From Arsenicicoccus dermatophilus (lineage in GTDB: Bacteria > Actinomycetota > Actinomycetes > Actinomycetales > Dermatophilaceae), in the NCBI RefSeq assembly GCF_022568795.1, contig NZ_JAKZHU010000001.1:1798001-1862000 (forward strand): 64,000 bases of DNA. The letters are read 5' to 3'. Below are positions 29,177 through 39,542 of the stretch, piece by piece; within the stretch, counting starts at the first letter, position 1; each line of letters opens with the position of its first letter. Made by a program: the position numbers and the translations under genes. Under the pieces are notes generated by a model. That model was given only the letters and a program-made list of their open reading frames with translations. It was not told where the DNA came from and did no database searches.

Positions 29177-31522
29177 TCAGCGCAGCACGGCCACGCGTCG
29201 GCGCAGGTGTCGCAGGTCCTCCAGCCGCGCCTCCCAGGTGATCCCGAGGGCCAGGAGCACCCCTCCCCCGGCCCCGAGCGGCAGCCAGGGCGGGAGATAG
29301 CCCACCCACGGGGCCACCCGGACCAGCGCCAGCACCGCCAGCACCGTCGCGCCGACGTGCAGGTGCGCCGCGGTCCGCCGGGCGGCCCCGACCACGACCA
29401 GGCCCACCGCGACGACGACCACGGCGAGCGCCCGCCCCGAGGACAGGTCGGCGAGGGACACCAGGGCGCTGGTGCCCAGGGCGATCCCGAGCACGGGGAG
29501 CGCGGGCGCGGACGGCACGCGCGACGTCACCAGCTCGCGCCAGACCCAGGGGGCGAGGGCGGCCGCGGCGGACAACGAGTAGGCCTCCGGGATGCTCACC
29601 CGCAGGTCGAGGAGGAGCGACCAGGCGGTGCCCGTCGCGCAGGCGGTCGCGAGGACGGCCCAGGTGCGGCGGGCCGCGGCCGAGGCGGTCCCGGCCCGCG
29701 CCAGGCTCACCAGGGTGGCGCCGGCGAGGACGCCCGCGAGCAGCCGGAGGTCGGGAGAGGCGGTGGAGACCGCGGTGGCCCACCAGGGCAGGCTCCACAG
29801 GGCTCGTCCCCGGGGCTGCGGGGCCGCCGCGCCGACCAGGACGATCGCCACGGCGACGGTGACGCCGACGGCCGTGGCCGTGGCCGACGTCAGTCCGGGC
29901 TGGTGGGCGGTCCACGGCACGGCGCCCGCGGCGAGGACGGGGCCGAGGCCGTCGATCCAGGACGACCGGCGCCTCCGTGCCAGGGTGCGGCAGGCGACGA
30001 GCACCAGCACCGTGGCCGGCCAGGTCCAGGCGACGCCGGGTCGCGGGGGCCGGTGCCACCCGCGGCCGGTCAGGTCGCCTGCGGTCAGACCGACGGCCTG
30101 GGAGAGCACGGCGCGGCTCAGCCCGTCCCCGAGGGCCCCGAGCAGCGGTATGGCGAGGACGGCGGTGGCGGGCAGCACCACCGAGGCCGTGGCGAGGACG
30201 CGTGGTGCGGCTCCTGCGCCCTCCTGCGCCGGGCGCGACCGCAGCGTCAGGCCACCCGCGAGGCAGCCCGCCAGGGCCAGCGACGTCCACGGCCCGAGGC
30301 CGGCCGGGAGCACCCGCACCGCGCCGACGACCCAGGCGGCCAACGCCGCGGCGGCCGCGGCCTGCAGCAGCGTCGGGGCGGCCGCGGCGCACGACGCCGC
30401 ACTCGTCCGGTCGTGCCGCTGCTCCCCGGGCCCGGTCCGGTCGGGACCGGGGTGGTCAGGCCATGCCCTCTCGGGCTGGGGCGACGTCGGGTCGAGCTCG
30501 GCCGGGAGCCACCGGATGTCCTGGGGCCAGGGCACCCGGGAGGTGGTCACGGCCGCCAGGGCCAGGGCGGCGGCGACCGCCGGCAGCTGCCAGGCATCCC
30601 GGAGCGCAGCCGTCGGCGTCGTGGCCCACGAGGACGCGGTGAGCGCGTCGGCGATCACGACGAGGACCGAGGCCACGCCGCCGAGAGCAGCGCCCGTCAG
30701 CGCCAGGGGGGTGGCGCGCACCAGCCGCGGGCGCCAGGCCGCGACGACGGCCACCACCGGGAGAGCCACGAGGGTGACCGGCTGCCAGTCCCCCAGCTGG
30801 ACGCACGCGATCACGAGGGCGGTGGCAGTCCCGAGTCCGGTCACCGCGTCCGCCGCCAGCCACCGGCGCGTGGTCCGCAGCTGCGCCACCGCACCCGCGA
30901 CGCCCAGCGCGGCCCACCCGATGGCGTCCTCGCCCGGGAGGTCGACCTCGGCCACCAGGATGCGCCAGGCCACCATGACCAGTGCGGCGGCCAGTGCCCC
31001 GAGGGTCTCCGCGGAGCCCACGAGGCGGCGTCGGTCCAGGGCCCTGGCGCCGGCGATCGAGGCGCCCGCGAGGAGCAGGAGCACGACGGCTCGACCGACC
31101 CGGCCCAGCAGGGCCCAGCCCACGAAGGCGAAGACGCTGCCCGCCGCCGTCACGCACAGGGCCCCGACCGCGAGCAGGACTGCGCGCCCTCGGCCCGCGG
31201 CTGCGAGCCCGGCCCGCGGCACGTCCCGGGGCCGGGTGGGGTGCGCGGACCGTCCTGCCACGGCAGCGGTCGCGGCACCGGCCCGGTCGACCGGCACGCC
31301 GAAGGCCGCCCGGTCGGTGACCAGGGCGGCCTTGGTGCGGTCGGCCTCGTGGAGCGTGGCGGCGAGGCGGGCGACGAGCGGGTGATCGAGCTGCAGGGTG
31401 CACCCCTGGCAGCGAGGAGCACCCGTGGCGAGCGGAGAACCGCAGACGGGGCAGTGCGTGGGGTCGAAGTACGCGACCGGTGGTGGGGCGACGGGGGTCG
31501 AGGAGCGGGTGATCGCGGCCAT
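29177..31522 (-). CDS. Zinc-ribbon polytopic membrane protein (SCO7613-like)
   Basis: About 781 residues. An N-terminal zinc ribbon (CPVCGSPLATGAPRCQGC, Cys-x2-Cys, Cys-x2-Cys) is followed by a short helix and then some twenty hydrophobic segments of Ala/Val/Leu to the C-terminus. This is the layout of the SCO7613 C-terminal domain membrane proteins of actinobacteria, function unknown. The start at 31522 is chosen because CAGGCT lies six bases before the ATG; the GTG at 31573 is the other option. It follows uvrA on the same strand by 67 bases. A charged, Pro-rich loop near residue 360 (SPQPERAWPDHPGPDRTGPG) divides two membrane blocks. Confidence 0.75.
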   Translation of the reverse strand: MAAITRSSTPVAPPPVAYFDPTHCPVCGSPLATGAPRCQGCTLQLDHPLVARLAATLHEADRTKAALVTDRAAFGVPVDRAGAATAAVAGRSAHPTRPRDVPRAGLAAAGRGRAVLLAVGALCVTAAGSVFAFVGWALLGRVGRAVVLLLLAGASIAGARALDRRRLVGSAETLGALAAALVMVAWRILVAEVDLPGEDAIGWAALGVAGAVAQLRTTRRWLAADAVTGLGTATALVIACVQLGDWQPVTLVALPVVAVVAAWRPRLVRATPLALTGAALGGVASVLVVIADALTASSWATTPTAALRDAWQLPAVAAALALAAVTTSRVPWPQDIRWLPAELDPTSPQPERAWPDHPGPDRTGPGEQRHDRTSAASCAAAAPTLLQAAAAAALAAWVVGAVRVLPAGLGPWTSLALAGCLAGGLTLRSRPAQEGAGAAPRVLATASVVLPATAVLAIPLLGALGDGLSRAVLSQAVGLTAGDLTGRGWHRPPRPGVAWTWPATVLVLVACRTLARRRRSSWIDGLGPVLAAGAVPWTAHQPGLTSATATAVGVTVAVAIVLVGAAAPQPRGRALWSLPWWATAVSTASPDLRLLAGVLAGATLVSLARAGTASAAARRTWAVLATACATGTAWSLLLDLRVSIPEAYSLSAAAALAPWVWRELVTSRVPSAPALPVLGIALGTSALVSLADLSSGRALAVVVVAVGLVVVGAARRTAAHLHVGATVLAVLALVRVAPWVGYLPPWLPLGAGGGVLLALGITWEARLEDLRHLRRRVAVLR

Positions 31523-31589
31523 CGCCCCAGCCTGGCTGCCGGGCCGACCGCTGGTGAGAGTAGGAGTACTCACCCCGACCGGGCGAGGC

Positions 31590-34500
31590 CTACGCGGGGG
31601 ACCCCTTCGCGGTGGTGGTCGCGGCCTTCTTCGTGGCCGCCTTGCCCGCCGCCCTCGACGAGGCCGCCTTCTTCGCGGCTGCCTTCTTGCCCGGGGCCTT
31701 GGCGGCTGCCTTCTTCGTGGTGGCCTGGCCCGCGGGCGAGTCGGCGTCGCCCCGGCCCGCGGCGGCGGACTTCGTCGCCGCGGCTGCCGCCCGGCGGATG
31801 CCCGCGCGCACGGGTCGGTCGATCGGCACGGCGACCTTGGCGTCGAAGGTCTCCGTCGTCTTGGCGATCACGGGGGCGAGGAAGCGACCGGTGTGGGAGG
31901 CCTCGCTGGCCGCCACCTCCTCCGGGGTGCCGGTGGCGACGACGGTGCCGCCGCCCGAGCCCCCCTCCGGGCCCATGTCCACGATCCAGTCGGCGTTCTT
32001 GATGACGTCGAGGTTGTGCTCGATCACGAGCACGGTGTTGCCCTTGTCGACCAGGCCCTGCAGGACGAGCAGCAGCTTGCGGATGTCCTCGAAGTGCAGC
32101 CCGGTCGTGGGCTCGTCGAGGACGTAGATGGTCCGCCCGGTGGAGCGCTTCTGCAGCTCCGCGGCGAGCTTGACCCGCTGGGCCTCACCGCCCGAGAGCG
32201 TCGTGGCCGGCTGACCGAGCCGGACGTAGCCCAGCCCCACCTCGACCAGCGTGCTCAGGTGGCGCGAGATGGCGGGGACCGCCTCGAAGAAGGTCGCCGC
32301 CTCCTCGATGGGCATGTCCAGGACGTCGGCGATGGTCTTGCCCTTGTAGTGCACCTCGAGGGTCTCGCGGTTGTAGCGCGCCCCGTGGCACACCTCGCAG
32401 GGGACGTAGACGTCCGGGAGGAAGTTCATCTCGATCTTGATGGTGCCGTCGCCGTTGCACGCGTCGCAGCGACCGCCCTTGACGTTGAACGAGAACCGAC
32501 CTGGCTGGTAGCCACGGACCTTGGCCTCCGTGGTCTGCGCGAAGAGCTTGCGCATGTGGTCGAAGACGCCGGTGTAGGTCGCGGGGTTGGACCGGGGGGT
32601 GCGGCCGATGGGTGACTGGTCGACGTGGACCACCTTGTCCAGGTGCTCCAGGCCGGTGACGGTGCGGTGGCGACCCGGCACCTGCCGGGCGCCGTTGAGC
32701 TTGTTGGCCAGGACGGTGTAGAGGATGTCGTTGACCAGCGTGGACTTCCCGGACCCGGACACCCCGGTCACGGCGACGAGGTTGCCGAGCGGGAAGGTGA
32801 CGTCCACGCCGGTCAGGTTGTGCTCGGTCGCACCGATGACGGTCAGCTCCCTGCCGGGCTCCTGAGGACGCCGCACCGCGGGCATCGGGATCTCCCGCCG
32901 TCCCGCGAGATAGGCGCCGGTGAGCGAGGACTCGCTGGCCAGCAGCTCGGCGACCGGGCCGCTGTGGACGACCTTGCCACCGTGCTCGCCCGCCCCCGGT
33001 CCGATGTCGACCACCCAGTCCGCGGCTGCGATGGTGTCCTCGTCATGCTCCACGACGATGAGCGTGTTGCCCAGGTCGCGCAACCGGGTCAGGGTCGAGA
33101 TGAGCCGGTGGTTGTCCCGCTGGTGCAGGCCGATCGACGGCTCGTCCAGGACATACAGCACGCCCACCAGACCGGACCCGATCTGGGTGGCCAGCCGGAT
33201 GCGCTGGGCCTCGCCGCCGGACAGGGTGCCGGCCGGACGGTCCAGGGAGAGGTAGTCCAGGCCGACGTCCAGCAGGAAGCCGAGGCGGGCGTGGATCTCC
33301 TTGACCACTCGCTCGGCGATCTGCTGCTCGCGCTCGGTGAACTCCACGCCGCGCAGGAAGGACGCGGCGTCGCCGATCGACAGGCCGCACACCTCCGCGA
33401 TGTTCTTGCCGCCCAGCAGGACCGACAGGACCTCCGGCTTGAGGCGGGCTCCGGCGCAGACCGGGCAGGGGATCTCGCGCATGTAGCCCTCGTAGCGCTC
33501 GCGCGACCACTCCGAGTCGGTCTCCGAGTGCCGACGTCGCACGAACGGCAGGACCCCCTCGAAGCCGGTCGAGTAGGACCGCTCCCGCCCCCACCGGTTG
33601 CGGTACTTCACGTGCACCTTGTGGTCCTGACCGTGCAGCAGCGCCTCGCGGGCCCGGTCCGGCAGCGAGCGCCACGGCACGTCCAGGCTGAACGACAGGT
33701 CCTTGGCCAGTGCCCCGACGACGCGCAGGAAGTAGTCCTGGGAGCCGCTCCCCTGCGCCCAGGGGGCGATCGCCCCGTCGCGGATGCTCAGCTCCTCGTC
33801 CGGGATCACCAGGTCGGGGTCGACCTCCAGCTCGGTGCCGATGCCGGAACAGTGGGGGCAGGCGCCGTAGGGAGCGTTGAACGAGAAGGTGCGCGGCTCG
33901 ATCTCGTCGATGGCGAGCGGGTGGTTGTTGGGGCAGCCCATGCGCTCCGAGAAGCGGCGCTCGCGTGCGACGGGACGCCCGTCCTTGTCGGTGTCGCCCT
34001 CCTGGACGTCGACGAGCTCGACGGTGAGGATGCCGCCGGTCAGACCCAGCGCGGTCTCCACGGAGTCGGTGAGCCGCTGCTTGCCGGTGGCGTCCCCGCC
34101 CTTGGCCACGAGCCGGTCCACGACCACCTCGATGGTGTGCTTGCGCTGCTTCTCCAGCGTCGGCGGCTCGGTGAGGGAGACGACCTCGCCGTCCACGCGC
34201 GCGCGGGAGAAGCCCTTGGTCTGCAGCTCGGCGAAGAGGTCCACGAACTCACCCTTGCGACCCTGCACCACCGGGGCGAGCACCTGGAAGCGGGTGCGGT
34301 CGGGGAGCGCGAGCAGCTGGTCCACGATCTGCTGCGGCGTCTGGCGCCCCACCGGCTCCCCGCAGGTCGGGCAGTGCGGCCGGCCGGCGCGGGCGAACAG
34401 CAGCCGCAGGTAGTCGTAGACCTCGGTGATGGTGCCCACCGTCGACCGCGGGTTCCGGTTGGTGGACTTCTGGTCGATCGACACCGCCGGCGACAGGCCC

Positions 34501-34790
34501 TCGATGAAGTCGACGTCGGGCTTGTCCATCTGCCCCAGGAACTGGCGGGCGTAGGCGGACAGGCTCTCGACATACCGCCGCTGTCCCTCGGCGAAGATCG
34601 TGTCGAACGCCAGGGAGGACTTGCCCGACCCTGACAGACCGGTGAACACGACCAGCCCGTCGCGCGGCAGGTCCACCGAGATGTCGCGCAGGTTGTGCTC
34701 CCGAGCCCCGCCGACCACGAGCCGGTCGTGCTGCGCGCGAGGCTGCGGGGTGCGGTCGGACGAGCGGGACGCGAGGGAGGTGTCAGACAC
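31590..34790 (-). CDS. uvrA: Excinuclease ABC subunit A, with Lys/Ala-rich tail
   Basis: Damage-recognition ATPase of nucleotide excision repair. Two ABC ATPase halves: Walker [10 protein letters not shown] (about 51-59) and GVSGSGKST in the second half, with ABC signatures LSGGEAQR twice; zinc fingers CPHCSG and CDACNGDG...CEVCHG. At 1066 residues it exceeds the usual 940-990 because the last 73 residues are a histone H1-like tail rich in Ala and Lys ([18 protein letters not shown]), about twelve Lys, likely DNA-binding. GTG at 34790 is taken as start since the -10 TACGAT of a damage-type promoter lies seven bases upstream; ATG 34799 would overlap that hexamer. The frame runs on to 35276 only as an artefact. 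Confidence 0.95.
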   Translation of the reverse strand: MSDTSLASRSSDRTPQPRAQHDRLVVGGAREHNLRDISVDLPRDGLVVFTGLSGSGKSSLAFDTIFAEGQRRYVESLSAYARQFLGQMDKPDVDFIEGLSPAVSIDQKSTNRNPRSTVGTITEVYDYLRLLFARAGRPHCPTCGEPVGRQTPQQIVDQLLALPDRTRFQVLAPVVQGRKGEFVDLFAELQTKGFSRARVDGEVVSLTEPPTLEKQRKHTIEVVVDRLVAKGGDATGKQRLTDSVETALGLTGGILTVELVDVQEGDTDKDGRPVARERRFSERMGCPNNHPLAIDEIEPRTFSFNAPYGACPHCSGIGTELEVDPDLVIPDEELSIRDGAIAPWAQGSGSQDYFLRVVGALAKDLSFSLDVPWRSLPDRAREALLHGQDHKVHVKYRNRWGRERSYSTGFEGVLPFVRRRHSETDSEWSRERYEGYMREIPCPVCAGARLKPEVLSVLLGGKNIAEVCGLSIGDAASFLRGVEFTEREQQIAERVVKEIHARLGFLLDVGLDYLSLDRPAGTLSGGEAQRIRLATQIGSGLVGVLYVLDEPSIGLHQRDNHRLISTLTRLRDLGNTLIVVEHDEDTIAAADWVVDIGPGAGEHGGKVVHSGPVAELLASESSLTGAYLAGRREIPMPAVRRPQEPGRELTVIGATEHNLTGVDVTFPLGNLVAVTGVSGSGKSTLVNDILYTVLANKLNGARQVPGRHRTVTGLEHLDKVVHVDQSPIGRTPRSNPATYTGVFDHMRKLFAQTTEAKVRGYQPGRFSFNVKGGRCDACNGDGTIKIEMNFLPDVYVPCEVCHGARYNRETLEVHYKGKTIADVLDMPIEEAATFFEAVPAISRHLSTLVEVGLGYVRLGQPATTLSGGEAQRVKLAAELQKRSTGRTIYVLDEPTTGLHFEDIRKLLLVLQGLVDKGNTVLVIEHNLDVIKNADWIVDMGPEGGSGGGTVVATGTPEEVAASEASHTGRFLAPVIAKTTETFDAKVAVPIDRPVRAGIRRAAAAATKSAAAGRGDADSPAGQATTKKAAAKAPGKKAAAKKAASSRAAGKAATKKAATTTAKGSPA

Positions 34791-34797
34791 GAGCGTC

Positions 34798-34820
34798 ATC
34801 GTAGGGGCGCCTACCGACAT
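34798..34820 (-). promoter_or_regulatory. RecA-NDp/PafBC-like promoter of uvrA
   Basis: Minus strand: ATGTCGGTA (34820-34812), eight bases, -10 TACGAT (34803-34798), seven bases, GTG at 34790. Confidence 0.6.
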
Positions 34821-34896
34821 ACCCCCTGCTGACACTCTGCGTGCCCGGACGGCTGCCGAGAGGCACGAACCGGTGGTCTCGTCTAGGGTCGTCCGT

Positions 34897-35634
34897 ATGA
34901 CGGACGCCACCTTCGACGCGGATCTCGGCGCGCTGCGCGCCCAGACCGCCCGGCTCCTCGACACCGCGTCCAGCCTGGACGACGAAGCGCTGCGCGGCCC
35001 CTCCCTGTGCACCGGGTGGACCCGGGCCCACGTCCTCGCCCACGTCACCCGCAACGCCCGCGCGATGCGCAACCTGGTCGCCACCGTCCAGGGCACGCCG
35101 ACGCCGATGTATCCCTCCCGGCAGGCTCGCGACGCGGACATCGAGCAGGGCGCCCGCCAGTCCCGGGACGAGCTGCTCGCCGAGCTGCGGACCTCCGCGG
35201 AGGAGCTGGACCAGGTCCTGGCCGGGCTGGACGACGCCGCCCGGGCCGCCACGGCGCAGGTCGGCAGCGGCCACACCCTGACGGGCGCGCAGCTGCCCTG
35301 GCACCGGTTGCGCGAGGTCGCCTGGCACCACGTGGACCTCGACGCCGGCTACTCCTTCGCCGACGCCCCCGCCGAGCTCGTCGGGAGGTGGTTCGAGGAG
35401 GAGGTCGCGGCGCTGCGCGCGGACGCGGACACCCCCTCGATGTGCCTGCGGACGGACGAGCGCGACGTCGTGTCCTTCGGCGACGGACGGCCCACGGTCA
35501 GCGCCTCCCGCGCCGGGATGCTCCGGTGGCTCCTGCGCGACCGGGCGGACCAGATCGACGCGCCGGCCCAGGACCGGCTCCCCCGGCTCCGCCCCACCAC
35601 CCCCAACCCCACCCACGAGGAGGACCCTCAGTGA
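34897..35634 (+). CDS. Maleylpyruvate isomerase family (mycothiol-dependent DinB-like) protein
   Basis: 245 residues. N-terminal DinB-like metal-binding domain: [22 protein letters not shown] carries a metal His, with further ligands in [20 protein letters not shown]; a C-terminal domain follows. Family members are mycothiol S-transferases or maleylpyruvate isomerases using mycothiol, the actinobacterial thiol. TAGGGT seven bases before the ATG suggests a leaderless mRNA. The stop overlaps the start of the next gene (GTGA), so it is coupled to an MBL-fold hydrolase. Substrate not deducible. Divergent from uvrA. Confidence 0.87.
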   Translation: MTDATFDADLGALRAQTARLLDTASSLDDEALRGPSLCTGWTRAHVLAHVTRNARAMRNLVATVQGTPTPMYPSRQARDADIEQGARQSRDELLAELRTSAEELDQVLAGLDDAARAATAQVGSGHTLTGAQLPWHRLREVAWHHVDLDAGYSFADAPAELVGRWFEEEVAALRADADTPSMCLRTDERDVVSFGDGRPTVSASRAGMLRWLLRDRADQIDAPAQDRLPRLRPTTPNPTHEEDPQ

Positions 35635-36293
35635 CCTACACCGGTGACGTCGCCCCCGACGGCCCGTCCGACGTCCGCGAGCTGCCCCACCTGACCATCC
35701 GCAAGTGTGCGGTGTCGGCGATGCACAACAACGTCTACCTCCTCACGGACAAGGCGACCGGCCGACAGCTGCTCGTCGACGCCGCCGACGACGCCGCCCG
35801 GATCGGCCGCCTGGTCCGCGAGGGCACCGGCCGCCTGGACCTGCTGGTGACGACCCACCAGCACTGGGACCACACCCGCGCCCTCAAGGACGTCGTCGCG
35901 GACACCGGCGTCCCGACCGCCGCCAGTGCCGTGGACGGCAAGGCCCTGCCGGTGCGCCCCGACCGCGAGCTCGCCCACGGCGACACCATCGAGCTCGGCG
36001 AGTCCGTCCTGCGGGTCATCGAGCTGCGCGGCCACACCCCCGGGGGGATCGCGCTCGCCTACGACGACCCCGAGGGGGACTCGCACCTGTTCACCGGAGA
36101 CAGCCTCTTCCCCGGTGGCGTCGGCAACACCAAGAACCCCGGCCAGTCCTTCCCGCAGCTCATCGACGACGTCGAGGAGCGCATCTTCGGGGAGTACGAC
36201 GACGCCGACTGGGTCTATCCCGGCCACGGCGGAGACACCACCCTCGGCGCCGAGCGACCCAACCTCGACGAGTGGCGCGCCCGCGGCTGGTGA
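35631..36293 (+). CDS. MBL-fold metallohydrolase, glyoxalase II-like
   Basis: 220 residues. Metal motif THQHWDH, further ligands in RGHTPGGIAL, FTGDSLFPGGVGNT and the late YPGHGGDTT. GGAGG nine bases before the GTG gives the start, which overlaps the previous stop as GTGA. Coupled to a mycothiol-type transferase, it probably hydrolyses a thioester or related conjugate in detoxification; this is inference from context. Confidence 0.88.
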   Translation: MTYTGDVAPDGPSDVRELPHLTIRKCAVSAMHNNVYLLTDKATGRQLLVDAADDAARIGRLVREGTGRLDLLVTTHQHWDHTRALKDVVADTGVPTAASAVDGKALPVRPDRELAHGDTIELGESVLRVIELRGHTPGGIALAYDDPEGDSHLFTGDSLFPGGVGNTKNPGQSFPQLIDDVEERIFGEYDDADWVYPGHGGDTTLGAERPNLDEWRARGW

Positions 36294-36378
36294 GGAGGGG
36301 CGCCTGCGAGCGGTGGCACCGCTGGCGCTAGGTTGGGCGGGAATCGGTTCATCCTCCGCAGTCCCAGGAAGTGGTTCC

Positions 36379-37437
36379 ATGCGCGCCCTCGTCAAGCCTC
36401 ACGCCGGCCCCGGTCTCGAGCTGAGGGAGGTGCCGGAGCCCCAGGTCGGGCCCGGCGAGGTCAAGATCCGGGTGCTGCGAGCGGGCCTGTGCGGCACCGA
36501 CCTGCACCTGGAGCAGTGGGACGACTGGGCGGCGTCGATGGTGCACCCGCCGATGACGATCGGGCACGAGTTCTACGGCGAGATCGTCGACCTCGCCGAC
36601 GACGTGGTCACCGGCACCGGCTCGGCGAACCTCCAGGTGGGACAGCGCTGCTCGGTCGAAGGACACATCGTCTGCGGGATGTGCCGCAACTGCCGCGCCG
36701 GCCGCCGCCACATGTGCCCCAACACCAGCTCCATCGGGGTCAACCGCGACGGCGCCTTCGCCGACTACGTCGTCGTCCCGGCGACCAACGTCTGGGCGCA
36801 GCCCGAGGGGATCGACCCCGAGCTGGGCGCGCTGTTCGACCCCTTCGGCAACGCCACCCACACCGCCCTGCAGTTCCCCATGGTCGGCGAGGACGTCCTG
36901 ATCACCGGCGCCGGTCCGATCGGGGTCATGGCCGCCGCCATCGCCCGGCACGCCGGGGCGCGGCACGTCGTCGTCACCGACATGAGCGACTTCCGCCTCG
37001 GACTGGCTCAGGGTGCGGGGGCGACCCGGACCGTCAACGTCGCGCAGGAGGACCTGCGGGAGGTCCAGCGCGAGCTCGGTATGACGGAAGGCTTCGACCT
37101 CGGCCTGGAGATGTCCGGCGCCCCTGCCGCCATGCGCCAGCTCATCGACAACTGCACCTTCGGCGCCAAGATCTCGATGCTCGGGCTGCCCAAGGAGGGC
37201 TTCCCCGTCGACTGGGGCAAGATCATCACCCACATGCTCACCATCAAGGGCATCTACGGCCGCGAGATGTTCGAGACGTGGTACCACATGAGCTTCATGC
37301 TCCAGTCCAGCCCCCAGCTGCGGGACGCCGTCCGCTCGGTCATCACCCACCGGGTCGGCCTCGACGACTGGCCGCAGGCCTGGGCCGCGGCCCGCTCCGG
37401 CGAGTGCGGCAAGGTCATCCTCGAGATCGCCGACTGA
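36379..37437 (+). CDS. tdh: L-threonine 3-dehydrogenase
   Basis: Zinc- and NAD-dependent dehydrogenase of 352 residues turning threonine into 2-amino-3-ketobutyrate. Catalytic zinc Cys in [18 protein letters not shown], structural zinc Cys in [15 protein letters not shown], Rossmann loop [17 protein letters not shown] lies nine bases before the ATG, and TAGGTT at 36329-36334 may be the promoter. The next gene, 26 bases on, encodes the partner ligase. Confidence 0.96.
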   Translation: MRALVKPHAGPGLELREVPEPQVGPGEVKIRVLRAGLCGTDLHLEQWDDWAASMVHPPMTIGHEFYGEIVDLADDVVTGTGSANLQVGQRCSVEGHIVCGMCRNCRAGRRHMCPNTSSIGVNRDGAFADYVVVPATNVWAQPEGIDPELGALFDPFGNATHTALQFPMVGEDVLITGAGPIGVMAAAIARHAGARHVVVTDMSDFRLGLAQGAGATRTVNVAQEDLREVQRELGMTEGFDLGLEMSGAPAAMRQLIDNCTFGAKISMLGLPKEGFPVDWGKIITHMLTIKGIYGREMFETWYHMSFMLQSSPQLRDAVRSVITHRVGLDDWPQAWAAARSGECGKVILEIAD

Positions 37438-37463
37438 CTGCCCTGCCACCCAAGGAGATCCGC

Positions 37464-38660
37464 ATGTACGCCATCAAGGACGAGCTGACCACCACGCTGC
37501 AGGAGATCAAGGACGCCGGGCTGTGGAAGGCCGAGCGCCAGCTCACCAGCCCCCAGTCCGCGCACGTCACCACCGCCACCGCCGACGCGCTGAACTTCTG
37601 CGCCAACAACTACCTCGGCCTCGCGGACCGCCCCGAGGTCGAGGAGGCCGCGGCCGCGGCGCTGCGCGAGTGGGGCTTCGGCATGGCCTCGGTGCGGTTC
37701 ATCTGCGGCACCCAGACCACCCACAAGCAGCTCGAGAAGGCCCTGTCGGACTTCCTGGACACCGACGACACGATCCTGTACTCCTCCTGCTTCGATGCCA
37801 ACGGCGGGGTCTTCGAGGTGCTCTTCGGCACCGACGACGCCATCATCAGCGACGAGCTCAACCACGCCTCGCTCATCGACGGGATCCGGCTGTCCAAGGC
37901 CAAGCGGTACCGCTACAAGAACGCGGACATGGCCGACCTGCGGGCCCAGCTCGAGGCCGCCCGAGAGGCGGGCGCCAAGCGGGTCGTCGTGGTCACCGAC
38001 GGCGTCTTCTCGATGGACGGCTACCTCGCTCCCCTGCGCGAGATCTGTGACCTGGCGGAGGAGTTCGGCGCCATGGTCATGGTCGACGACTCCCACGCGG
38101 TGGGCTTCGTCGGCGACGGCGGTCGCGGCACGCCCGAGCACTTCGGGGTCATGGACCGGGTCGACATCATCTCGGGCACCCTCGGCAAGGCACTGGGTGG
38201 CGCCTCCGGCGGCTACATCAGCGCCCACCAGGAGATCGTCGACCTGCTCCGCCAGCGGTCCCGCCCCTACCTGTTCAGCAACGCGGTCGCCCCCTCGGTG
38301 GTCGCCGGTTCCCTGAAGGCCCTGGAGATCGCCCGCGACTCCGCCGAGCCCCGCCAGGTGCTGCGCCGCAACGCCGAGCTCTTCCGGCGCCTGATGACCG
38401 AGGCCGGCTTCGAGCTGCTCCCGGGCGAGCACGCCATCATCCCCGTGATGTTCCCCGGCGAGGACGGCGCCCGCCAGGCCGGGCAGATCGCCGACGCCAT
38501 GCTCGAGCGGGGGGTCTACGTCATCCCGTTCAGCTACCCCGTGGTCCCGCAGGGCCGGGCCCGGATCCGGGTCCAGATGTCGGCTGCGCACTCCGAGGAC
38601 GACGTCCGCGCCTGCGTGGACGCCTTCGTCGCCGCGCGGGAGCAGGTCACCGGCGCCTGA
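37464..38660 (+). CDS. kbl: Glycine C-acetyltransferase (2-amino-3-ketobutyrate CoA ligase)
   Basis: PLP enzyme of 398 residues that splits aminoketobutyrate with CoA into glycine and acetyl-CoA. [14 protein letters not shown], the substrate loop [30 protein letters not shown] and the PLP lysine in [14 protein letters not shown] are diagnostic. AAGGAG eight bases upstream of ATG. With tdh it completes the threonine-to-glycine route. Confidence 0.97.
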   Translation: MYAIKDELTTTLQEIKDAGLWKAERQLTSPQSAHVTTATADALNFCANNYLGLADRPEVEEAAAAALREWGFGMASVRFICGTQTTHKQLEKALSDFLDTDDTILYSSCFDANGGVFEVLFGTDDAIISDELNHASLIDGIRLSKAKRYRYKNADMADLRAQLEAAREAGAKRVVVVTDGVFSMDGYLAPLREICDLAEEFGAMVMVDDSHAVGFVGDGGRGTPEHFGVMDRVDIISGTLGKALGGASGGYISAHQEIVDLLRQRSRPYLFSNAVAPSVVAGSLKALEIARDSAEPRQVLRRNAELFRRLMTEAGFELLPGEHAIIPVMFPGEDGARQAGQIADAMLERGVYVIPFSYPVVPQGRARIRVQMSAAHSEDDVRACVDAFVAAREQVTGA

Positions 38661-38704
38661 CCGAGACCTCGGCTGGCTCGTACCGCCGCCCGCGCCACGC
38701 AGGC

Positions 38705-39532
38705 TCACTCCTCTGGCGGGGGCGGCGGCACGAGCGTGCTCAGCACGGCCTCGCCCACCGCGGCGAGAGCGGGCAGCACGCTCACCGAGTAGTCCTGCTC
38801 GTGGCGGCGGTCGTACATGTCCGTCGCCGTCACCGCCACGCAGCGCCAGGACCCGTGCGCCTCGATCAGCGCGACGTCGTGACGCAGCCCCGGCAGGTCG
38901 GCCGGCTTGGAGCCCCGGACGACCTGGTCCGGGAGCAGAGCCGTGACGCCGTACGCATGCTGCTGCTCACCCAGCAGCGCCAGCGCGAGCCGGGTCGAGG
39001 ACTCCCCCACGGCGTGGCCGCTGCGCAGGACCGCGAGCAGGCCTGCCTGGTCCGCGGCGGTGGTGAGGTTGTCCCGGCCGGACTCCGCGGCCGCGGGGTC
39101 CATGAGGTCGCGCTGCACGACCGTCTGCGTCAGCCCGAGATCGGTGGCGCAGCGGGTGACCCGCTCGTGGCCGAGGAGCTGGAGCAGCAGGTTGGCCGCG
39201 TCGTTGTCGGACAGGGTGATCATGAGCCGCAGCAGCTCGATGACGCTCAGCTCGGTGATCGTGGGGAGCAGGCTGAGCGCCCCGGCGCCACCGACCCGCC
39301 GCGCGGGCACCTGCAGCTGCTGGTCCAGGCTCAGGCGGCCCCGGTCCACCTCGTGCAGCGTCGCCAGGAGCACCAGGACCTTGATCAGGCTGGCGGCCGG
39401 CACCTGACGGTCGGCATCCCACCCCGCGAGGATCCCCTGCGGACCGACCACCTGGATCGACAACCGCCCCGGCGCGTGACGCACGATGTCCTTGAGGTCC
39501 CGCTCGAGCTGACGGGTGGGGTCCATGGTCAT
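38705..39532 (-). CDS. Class A beta-lactamase-like serine hydrolase, apparently cytosolic
   Basis: About 275 residues. SxxK is in PAASLIKVLVLLA, the SDN-like triad in LSDNDAANLLLQLL, but the third motif KTG is replaced by a GSKPADLPG stretch. No signal peptide or lipobox is seen from the start at 39532, which has CATACT seven bases before the ATG. True secreted beta-lactamases need export, so a different role (for example an internal amidase or esterase) is possible. Divergent from the EamA gene with only ten bases between starts, so the two promoters overlap. Confidence 0.8.
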   Translation of the reverse strand: MTMDPTRQLERDLKDIVRHAPGRLSIQVVGPQGILAGWDADRQVPAASLIKVLVLLATLHEVDRGRLSLDQQLQVPARRVGGAGALSLLPTITELSVIELLRLMITLSDNDAANLLLQLLGHERVTRCATDLGLTQTVVQRDLMDPAAAESGRDNLTTAADQAGLLAVLRSGHAVGESSTRLALALLGEQQHAYGVTALLPDQVVRGSKPADLPGLRHDVALIEAHGSWRCVAVTATDMYDRRHEQDYSVSVLPALAAVGEAVLSTLVPPPPPEE

Positions 39533-39542
39533 GTGAGGCAGT

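Noticed and set aside
28856-32002. 1048-codon plus-strand frame opposite the membrane protein and uvrA
   Set aside because: Arg/Gly/Pro-rich composition, no motif, overlaps two well-supported genes.
34866-34881. LexA/SOS-box-like ACGAAC-N4-GGTCTC between uvrA and the DinB-like gene
   Set aside because: Half-sites do not match the actinobacterial CGAAC-N4-GTTCG consensus well, and the RecA-NDp motif explains uvrA better.
34803-35276. Upstream extension of uvrA to 35276
   Set aside because: Ser/Arg-rich shadow of the divergent DinB-like gene; the promoter at 34798-34820 places the start at 34790.
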